In this document: one piece after another, positions 7,620 through 12,306 of the stretch
How the letters are laid out: every line of letters starts with the position of its first letter
Numbering within the stretch: the first letter of the stretch is position 1
Assembly: GCF_001557115.1 (NCBI RefSeq)
Contig: NZ_LSKQ01000027.1
Span: 1 to 12,306 of the forward strand
DNA length: 12,306 nucleotides
Reading direction: 5' to 3'
Source of the DNA: Erythrobacter sp. CCH5-A1
Lineage (GTDB): Bacteria > Pseudomonadota > Alphaproteobacteria > Sphingomonadales > Sphingomonadaceae
Notes under the pieces: model-generated
Databases searched by the model: none
Seen by the model: the letters and a program-made list of their open reading frames with translations, nothing else
Told to the model about the DNA's origin: nothing
Made by a program: the position numbers and the translations under genes

Positions 7620-7638
7620 GGGCGTAAGCCTTGCGCCC
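7620..7638 (+). promoter_or_regulatory. 19-bp dyad abutting the hemB start codon
   Basis: GGGCGTAAGCCTTGCGCCC is a near-perfect palindrome (nine paired positions around one central base, one pair only G-T). It ends at the base before the hemB ATG and occupies the place of a Shine-Dalgarno site, which is otherwise not evident. It could be a protein-binding site or an RNA hairpin limiting translation; chance is possible in DNA this GC-rich. Confidence 0.35.
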
Positions 7639-8634
7639 ATGACCGGACACTACCCCAACACCCGCCTGCGCCGCACCCGCGCCACGGCGTGGAGCCGCGC
7701 GCTGCACCGCGAGACGATCCTCACGCCCGCAGACCTCATTTGGCCGCTGTTCGTGACCTCCGGAGAAGGCGTGGAGGAGCCGATCGCGACGCTGCCCGGT
7801 GTCTCGCGCTGGTCGGTCGACCTGATCGTCGCGCGGGCGAAGGAGGCGGCGGCGCTCGGCATCCCGGTGGTCGCGCTGTTCCCCAACACGCCTAGGGAGC
7901 TGCGCTCTGACGACGGGGGCGAGGCGCACAATCCCGACAACCTGATGTGCCAGGCGATCCGCGCGATCAAGGACGCCTGCGGAGACGACATCGGCGTGCT
8001 GACCGATGTCGCGCTCGACCCCTATACCTCGCACGGGCAGGACGGGCTGGTCGACGAGGCGGGCTATGTCGTCAATGACGACACCGTGGCGGCACTGGTC
8101 GATCAGGCGGTCAACCAGGCCGATGCCGGGGCGGACATCATCGCGCCCAGCGACATGATGGACGGCCGCATCGGCGCGATCCGCCGCGCGCTCGAGATGA
8201 ACGGCCACGCCAATGTCCAGATCATGAGCTACGCCGCGAAATATGCGAGCGCCTTCTACGGCCCGTTCCGTGACGCCGTCGGCTCGGGCGGGCTCCTGAA
8301 AGGCGACAAGAAGACCTACCAGATGGACCCGGCCAACACCGACGAGGCCCTGCGCGAAGTGGCGATGGACATTGCCGAGGGCGCGGACTCTGTGATGGTC
8401 AAGCCGGGCCTCGCCTATCTCGACATTGCCCGGCGGGTGAAGGAAGAGTTCCGCGTGCCGGTCTTCGCCTATCAGGTGAGCGGCGAATATGCGATGATCG
8501 AGGCCGCGGCGGCAGCAGGCGCGGGGGACCGCGACGCCTTGGTGCTCGAGACGCTGCTGGCGTTCAAGCGCGCCGGGTGCAGCGGCGTGCTCACCTACCA
8601 CGCCGCCCACGCCGCCCGCCTGCTGAATGGCTGA
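7639..8634 (+). CDS. hemB: Porphobilinogen synthase (delta-aminolevulinic acid dehydratase)
   Basis: A 331-residue enzyme, full length for the family, that condenses two 5-aminolevulinate molecules to porphobilinogen in cytoplasmic haem and tetrapyrrole synthesis. The two active-site lysines are present: Lys201 in S-Y-A-A-K-Y-A-S and Lys255 in M-V-K-P-G, the Schiff-base residue. In the metal loop D-V-A-L-D-P-Y-T-S-H-G-Q-D-G the three zinc-binding cysteines of other HemB enzymes are replaced by Ala125, Asp127 and Asp135. This is the pattern of magnesium-dependent, zinc-independent enzymes such as those of Bradyrhizobium and Pseudomonas. The ATG at 7639 is the start; a TTG at 7618 would add seven unlikely residues. 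The stop overlaps the start of the following acetyltransferase gene by 8 bp, so the two are cotranscribed. Confidence 0.97.
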   Translation: MTGHYPNTRLRRTRATAWSRALHRETILTPADLIWPLFVTSGEGVEEPIATLPGVSRWSVDLIVARAKEAAALGIPVVALFPNTPRELRSDDGGEAHNPDNLMCQAIRAIKDACGDDIGVLTDVALDPYTSHGQDGLVDEAGYVVNDDTVAALVDQAVNQADAGADIIAPSDMMDGRIGAIRRALEMNGHANVQIMSYAAKYASAFYGPFRDAVGSGGLLKGDKKTYQMDPANTDEALREVAMDIAEGADSVMVKPGLAYLDIARRVKEEFRVPVFAYQVSGEYAMIEAAAAAGAGDRDALVLETLLAFKRAGCSGVLTYHAAHAARLLNG

Positions 8635-9193
8635 GGCGGGCACGCTCGAAACGCCGCGCCTGATCCTGCGCCCTCCGGTGGCGGAGGACCTGCCGTGGCT
8701 GCTCGCCACCATGAACACCGATGCCGTGATGCGCCACCTTGCCGGCGTGCGCACGGCGGAGGAAGTCGCGGAGGGCCTCGCCGCCGACATCGCCGCCTTC
8801 GCCACGCCCGGAGGACACCGCCGCTGGACGGTGTGGCTGCGTGACGGCCCAGAGCGGGCTAGCGAGAGGGTCGGCCGCGTCGGCCTCTTCCACGTCCGCT
8901 CCCCCGCCGCGCCGAGCGCCTTGCAGGGCCAGCGCGAGATCGGCTGGACATTTGCCGAGGCGCATTGGGGCAAGGGCTATGCGACCGAGGCGGCCGAGCG
9001 GGCCCTCGGCTTCGCCTTCGGGGACATGGGCCTGCCGCGCATCTTCTCGCAGACCAGCGAGTCCAATGTCGGATCGACCCGGATGATGCAGCGGCTCGGC
9101 TTCACCTTCCGCCCCGAGCTCGGCTACGACGATCCCGACTATCCGCCGCAAGACAACCCGACCACCGTGTGGTCGCTCGATGCGCCTGCGTGA
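8627..9193 (+). CDS. GNAT family N-acetyltransferase, RimJ/RimL-type
   Basis: A 188-residue Acetyltransf_3-type GNAT enzyme. It opens with the typical L-E-T-P-R-L-I-L-R-P strand (7-16). The acetyl-CoA binding motif A is H-W-G-K-G-Y-A-T-E-A-A (113-123), with the pyrophosphate loop W-G-K-G-Y-A. The later S-x-x-S-N-V-x-S-x-x-M-M-x-R-L-G-F segment (about 143-159) completes the fold. Such enzymes transfer acetyl groups from acetyl-CoA to amines: ribosomal protein N-termini in RimJ/RimL, other small molecules in many relatives. The substrate here cannot be read from sequence. The ATG at 8627 lies inside the end of hemB (8-bp overlap), implying translational coupling, although a haem-related role does not follow from that. 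Confidence 0.93.
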   Translation: MAEAGTLETPRLILRPPVAEDLPWLLATMNTDAVMRHLAGVRTAEEVAEGLAADIAAFATPGGHRRWTVWLRDGPERASERVGRVGLFHVRSPAAPSALQGQREIGWTFAEAHWGKGYATEAAERALGFAFGDMGLPRIFSQTSESNVGSTRMMQRLGFTFRPELGYDDPDYPPQDNPTTVWSLDAPA

Positions 9194-9383
9194 CGGCACC
9201 TGCGCCGCCCAGCGCGCGGCCGATCATGCGCCGGAATGTCGCGGCAGCGCCCGAAAACGGCCGCGGCGGAGGGGCGCCGATGGAGAAACTGGGCATGACC
9301 CGCACGCGCGCGCTTGATTTCAACGATCCGGCAATGCCACCCGCGTATAGGCCCGCAATCCGATCCGTGATTGTGCGGGGCCA
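9194..9383. other. Intergenic gap with a hairpin before the next gene
   Basis: No convincing gene or promoter is seen in these 190 bp. An imperfect inverted repeat at 9352-9379 (CCCGC-AATC paired with GATT-GT-GCGGG, 8-nt loop, 2-nt bulge) ends 4 bp before the ATG at 9384. It has no T tract, so it is not an obvious terminator. A short open frame across the gap has no supporting start signal. Confidence 0.4.
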
Positions 9384-11618
9384 ATGGGGACCGAAGCCTT
9401 GACTGACGACATTTCCGACGCGCCCGGCGCAGGCCCGCGCCGCTGGCTGTTTGCGGTGACGATCCTCACCGGGAGCTTCCTCCTGTTCCTCGTCCAGCCG
9501 CTGGTCGCGCGCCTCGCGCTGCCGCGCCTCGGCGGGGCGCCCAATGTCTGGAACAGCGCGATGCTGGTCTATCAGGCGCTGCTGCTGGGGGGCTATGCCT
9601 ATGCCCATGCGCTCTCGCGCCTTGCGGTCGGGCGGCAGGCGCTGATCCATCTGGCGCTGCTGGTGGCGGCGGCCTTCACGCTGCCCATCGCGCTCCCGTC
9701 GATCGCGCCGCCTGCGGCGGGACAGGAGGCCCTGTGGGTGCCTTACCTCTTCCTGCTGACCATCGGCCCGGTGTTCTTCGTCGTCTCGGCGCAGGCCCCG
9801 CTGATGCAGCAGTGGTTCGCCGCGCACCCGCGCGCGGGCGACCCCTATCCGCTCTATGCCGCCTCCAACCTCGGGAGCTTTGCCGGGTTGCTCGCCTATC
9901 CGCTGGCGGTCGAGCCGCTGCTGCCGCTGGGCGAGCAGAGCCGCTACTGGGCGCTGGGTTATGGTTCGCTTGTGGTGCTGGTGGCGCTCGCCGCCTTCGC
10001 CCGCCGCACCGCGCCTGCGCCTGCGGTGATCGCCGCCGCGAGCGAGACCGAGGCCGGCCCCGCGCCCGATGCCAGGCGCATCGCGCTGTGGCTCGCGCTT
10101 TCGGCGGTGCCTTCGGGGCTGATGCTCTCGACCACCACCCACCTCACCACCGACATCTTCGCGATGCCGCTCCTGTGGGTGATCCCGCTCGGGCTCTACT
10201 TGCTGTCCTTCAGCCTCGCCTTCGCCGAGAAGCGCGGCCTGGCGCGGGCGATGACCGTGATCGCGCCCGTCGTGATCGCCGCCGCCGGCGCCCTTGCGAT
10301 GCTCGGCTCCTCGCGCCCGAGCATGCTCGCGGTCGCGGCGAGCCTGACGCTGCTGTTCGTGGTCGCGGTTGCGCTCCACGCGCGGCTCTACGAGGAGCGG
10401 CCGGAGCCCGCGCGCCTCACCCAGTTCTACCTCGTGATGTCGGCAGGCGGCGTGCTCGGCGGGCTGTTCACCGCGCTGATCGCGCCGCTGGTGTTCGACT
10501 GGACCTGGGAGCACCCGATCCTGATCCTCGCGGCGGCCGCGCTGCTGCCGCTGGGCCGATGGCAGGGCCTGCTCGCCCGGTTGTTCCCGAGCGAGCAGGG
10601 CGCGCGGCTCGGGATCATCGCGCTGCTCTTCGCGCTGTTCATCGGCGCGATGCGGCTGTTCGACCGCTCGATGATCGATCCCGATTGGGGCCTCATCGAT
10701 CTGGCGATCTTCGCCGCGCTGATCCTTGCCGCGGTTCTGCTCACCGCCCGCCGCTGGGCCTTCGTTGCCGCCTGCGCGGCGCTGATCGCGGCGCTGGGCG
10801 CGATGGTGCAGGCGCAGACCAGCTTTGCCGGGCTGCGCAGCCGCAGCTATTTCGGGATCTACACCGTGCGCGAGGGGACCGATGGCCTCCGGCAGCTGAT
10901 CCACGGCACCACGCTCCACGGGGTGCAGCGCGTCGAGGACGACATCCTCGCGCCGACCACCTATTACGGGCGCGAGGCGGGGGTGGGCCTTGCGCTTGCG
11001 AAAGCCCCGGCGATGTTCGGAGACAAGGCCCGCGTCGGCGTCGTCGGCCTCGGGGTGGGGACGCTCGCGTGCTACAGGCAGCCGGGGCAGACCTGGACCT
11101 TCTTCGAGATCGACCCGGCGGTGCTCGACTATTCGACCCGCGGGCAGTTCACCTTCATGAAGTCCTGCGCTCCCGAGGCCCCCACGATCATCGGCGATGC
11201 GCGCTTGCAGCTGGAAAAGCTCCCCGCTGCCAGTTTCGACATTCTGGTGGTCGACGCCTTCTCCTCCGACGCGATCCCGCTCCACCTGATGACCAAGGAA
11301 GCGCAGGAGGGCTATTTCCGCACGCTTGCACCCAAGGGGGTGTTGCTGATGCACATCTCCAACCGCTTCATCCGGCTGGAGCCGGTGCTGGCGGCGCTGG
11401 CTAAGGAGGGCAAGCTCGCCTCGGCGGTGCGGATCGACAACCCCGAGGGCGAGGGCCTGACCGGATCGACCTGGGTGGCGATGTCGCGCGATCCGGCACA
11501 GCTGACGGCGCTGACGGCGGACGGCAAGTGGCGCCCGCTCGCCAAGCCCGCAGCCGAGGTGTGGCGCGACGACTATGCCTCGATCCTGCCGCATCTGATC
11601 TGGACCAATTTCCACTGA
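9384..11618 (+). CDS. Fused multi-pass membrane / spermidine-synthase-like protein
   Basis: A 744-residue fusion. The first part (about 20-475) has roughly a dozen hydrophobic segments and an early F-L-L-F-L-V-Q-P-L motif typical of fused MFS/spermidine synthase proteins. The C-terminal part (about 485-740) is a spermidine-synthase-like Rossmann domain. Its nucleotide-binding loop is V-G-L-G-V-G-T (554-560), the acidic end of the next strand is E575 in F-F-E-I-D-P, then G-D-A-R (604-607) and V-V-D-A-F-S-S-D-A-I-P (622-632). True spermidine synthases have D-S-S-D-P-x-G at this last site, so the aminopropyl-transfer residues are altered and the substrate is uncertain. A membrane-linked transferase acting on S-adenosylmethionine or its decarboxylated form is the best guess. 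The ATG at 9384 is used; TTG at 9399 is possible. Carbonic anhydrase follows at 11 bp. Confidence 0.88.
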   Translation: MGTEALTDDISDAPGAGPRRWLFAVTILTGSFLLFLVQPLVARLALPRLGGAPNVWNSAMLVYQALLLGGYAYAHALSRLAVGRQALIHLALLVAAAFTLPIALPSIAPPAAGQEALWVPYLFLLTIGPVFFVVSAQAPLMQQWFAAHPRAGDPYPLYAASNLGSFAGLLAYPLAVEPLLPLGEQSRYWALGYGSLVVLVALAAFARRTAPAPAVIAAASETEAGPAPDARRIALWLALSAVPSGLMLSTTTHLTTDIFAMPLLWVIPLGLYLLSFSLAFAEKRGLARAMTVIAPVVIAAAGALAMLGSSRPSMLAVAASLTLLFVVAVALHARLYEERPEPARLTQFYLVMSAGGVLGGLFTALIAPLVFDWTWEHPILILAAAALLPLGRWQGLLARLFPSEQGARLGIIALLFALFIGAMRLFDRSMIDPDWGLIDLAIFAALILAAVLLTARRWAFVAACAALIAALGAMVQAQTSFAGLRSRSYFGIYTVREGTDGLRQLIHGTTLHGVQRVEDDILAPTTYYGREAGVGLALAKAPAMFGDKARVGVVGLGVGTLACYRQPGQTWTFFEIDPAVLDYSTRGQFTFMKSCAPEAPTIIGDARLQLEKLPAASFDILVVDAFSSDAIPLHLMTKEAQEGYFRTLAPKGVLLMHISNRFIRLEPVLAALAKEGKLASAVRIDNPEGEGLTGSTWVAMSRDPAQLTALTADGKWRPLAKPAAEVWRDDYASILPHLIWTNFH

Positions 11619-11622
11619 GGAG
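11617..11622 (+). promoter_or_regulatory. Ribosome binding site of the carbonic anhydrase gene
   Basis: GAGGAG lies 7 nt before the ATG at 11630 and overlaps the stop codon of the preceding gene. It fixes this start and suggests coupling to the upstream reading frame. Confidence 0.7.
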
Positions 11623-11629
11623 CCTTCGC

Positions 11630-12199
11630 ATGAACCGTCCGGGCGTCAACATCATCCCGATCCACGGAAAGACCCCGAAGATCCACGAGACCGCCTTCAT
11701 CGCGCCCGGCTGCACGATCATCGGCGATGTCGAGATCGGGGAGGGCTCGTCGATCTGGTACAATTGCGTGCTGCGCGCCGACGTGTTCACGATCCGCATC
11801 GGCAAGCGCACCAATGTGCAGGACGGGAGCGTGCTCCATTGCGATCCCCCGCGCCCGGGCGATCCCGAGGGCTCGCCGCTGGTGATCGGCGACGATGTGC
11901 TGATCGGCCATATGGCGATGGTGCACGGCTGCACGATCCACGACCGCGGCTTTGTCGGCCTCGGCGCGATCGTGATGAACAAGGCAGTGATCGGGAGCGA
12001 CGCGATGCTCGCCGCAGGCGCGATGCTGACCGAGGGCAAGGTGATCGAGCCGCGCGAGCTGTGGGGCGGGCGTCCGGCAAGGAAAATGCGCGATCTCGAC
12101 GAAGGCGCGATCATGGGCATGCGGATCGGGACCGCGCATTATGCCGAGAACGCGAAGCACCACGCGGCGGCGGTGGCGGCGGCGCTCGGCGAGGGCTGA
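11630..12199 (+). CDS. Gamma-class carbonic anhydrase family protein
   Basis: A 189-residue left-handed beta-helix protein of the gamma carbonic anhydrase (YrdA/CamH-like) group. Hexapeptide-repeat turns such as I-I-G-D-V-E-I-G and F-V-G-L-G-A-I-V run from about 20 to 140. The three metal-binding histidines are present: His70 in D-G-S-V-L-H, and His94 and His99 in I-G-H-x-x-x-V-H-G. Conserved Arg49, Asp51, Gln64 and Asp65 are also present. A C-terminal helix (about 155-186) packs on the trimer in relatives. The catalytic glutamates and loop of the Methanosarcina Cam enzyme are not evident, so CO2 hydration is possible but unproven; many members show little activity. The start is fixed by GAGGAG upstream. 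The next gene begins inside its stop codon. Confidence 0.94.
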   Translation: MNRPGVNIIPIHGKTPKIHETAFIAPGCTIIGDVEIGEGSSIWYNCVLRADVFTIRIGKRTNVQDGSVLHCDPPRPGDPEGSPLVIGDDVLIGHMAMVHGCTIHDRGFVGLGAIVMNKAVIGSDAMLAAGAMLTEGKVIEPRELWGGRPARKMRDLDEGAIMGMRIGTAHYAENAKHHAAAVAAALGEG

Positions 12200-12270
12200 T
12201 GGCGCGGCCTCCGGCGCAGCTGCCGGATGCCGAGGCGTTGCGAGGGCGGATTAGAGTCTGTCCTGTTTAG
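12199..12270 (+). pseudogene. 5' fragment of an unidentified gene, cut by an insertion
   Basis: An ATG overlapping the carbonic anhydrase TGA starts a frame that codes MARPPAQLPDAEALRGRI, with the GC-rich codon use of the neighbours. After position 12252 the sequence changes to AT-richer DNA that looks like the end of an insertion element, and the frame stops at 12268-12270 after 23 residues. The stop-start overlap and codon bias suggest the first 18 codons belong to a real gene coupled to the carbonic anhydrase gene. Too little remains to identify it; the rest may lie beyond the element, outside the window. Confidence 0.5.
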
Positions 12271-12306
12271 ATTGAGGCATAGCCGCTGTTTCTGAGGTAG
12301 TTGGCG
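12254..12306. mobile_element. End of a probable IS630-like insertion sequence
   Basis: Composition changes at about 12252, and the sequence then begins GAGTCTGTCCTG right after a TA dinucleotide (12252-12253), as expected for IS630/Tc1-type elements that duplicate TA. The minus strand from the window edge encodes a transposase C-terminus whose stop lies 13 bp inside this boundary, a common layout. The other end is outside the window, so the terminal repeat and target duplication cannot be verified; IS5-type alternatives remain possible. Confidence 0.55.
12267..12306 (-). CDS. Transposase, C-terminal end only (IS630-like)
   Basis: Partial gene running in from the right edge. The visible residues are ANYLRNSGYASI followed by TAA at 12267-12269. 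IS630-family transposases often end in a motif of the form N-Y-x-x-x-x-G-Y-x-S, which this fits (from memory of the family). The codons are less GC-biased than those of the chromosomal genes, consistent with transfer. Only 12 residues are visible, so the family is tentative. Confidence 0.5.
   Translation of the reverse strand, partial: ANYLRNSGYASI

Noticed and set aside
8011..8052. Loss of the zinc-binding cysteines in HemB as a novelty
   Set aside because: Replacement of these cysteines by Ala and Asp is an established magnesium-type variant in Alphaproteobacteria and other groups, so it is noted in the annotation but not unusual.
5809..8973. A 1054-codon open frame on the minus strand opposite the peptidase and hemB genes
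   Set aside because: The translation is rich in R, H, G and A with no domain pattern, which is typical of the antisense frame of GC-rich genes. It covers three genes with clear catalytic motifs on the other strand.
9102..11615. An 837-codon open frame on the minus strand opposite the fused membrane protein gene
   Set aside because: It is low-complexity and dominated by R, Q, E, G and H, again an antisense artefact of high GC at third positions. The plus strand carries a coherent membrane and Rossmann-domain protein.

Overview
The window is GC-rich chromosomal DNA from an alphaproteobacterium, most probably a sphingomonad of the Erythrobacteraceae type. This is inferred from the gene families, the codon use and the pairing of carD with fdxA and a SUV3-type helicase; no rRNA or other marker gene is present to settle it. 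Most of the window is ordinary core genome. I found no tRNA, rRNA, CRISPR array or phage genes, and no clear new multi-gene system.

Left half (1-5628), all on the minus strand. Read in the direction of transcription, the order is a SUV3-like DExH RNA helicase, an HslR-type S4 RNA-binding protein whose start overlaps the helicase stop, and the 7Fe ferredoxin fdxA 10 bp further on. Next come a 278-bp gap with a TATAAT box and a structured leader, then carD, a CarD/CdnL transcription factor that ends at a strong intrinsic terminator. Beyond that lie two lipoprotein genes: one carries a head-GIN/DUF2807 repeat domain, the other is a short charged protein.

Right half (5629-12306), on the plus strand up to the last bases. 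A 204-bp divergent gap leads to a membrane-anchored M23 peptidase, then hemB (porphobilinogen synthase, non-zinc active-site type) overlapping a RimJ/RimL-type GNAT acetyltransferase. After a 190-bp gap comes a large membrane protein fused to a spermidine-synthase-like domain. It is followed at 11 bp by a gamma-class carbonic anhydrase and, with overlapping stop and start codons, by the first 18 codons of an unidentified gene. That gene breaks off at about position 12252, where a mobile element appears to begin. The minus strand there encodes the last 12 residues of a transposase resembling the IS630 family.

The helicase/S4/ferredoxin/CarD block is a housekeeping RNA and transcription neighbourhood. 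The right half mixes cell-wall remodelling, haem synthesis and small-molecule functions with no evident common pathway. The points most worth a second look are the insertion at the right edge, the fused membrane/spermidine-synthase-like protein, the structured carD leader, and a 19-bp dyad abutting the hemB start codon.
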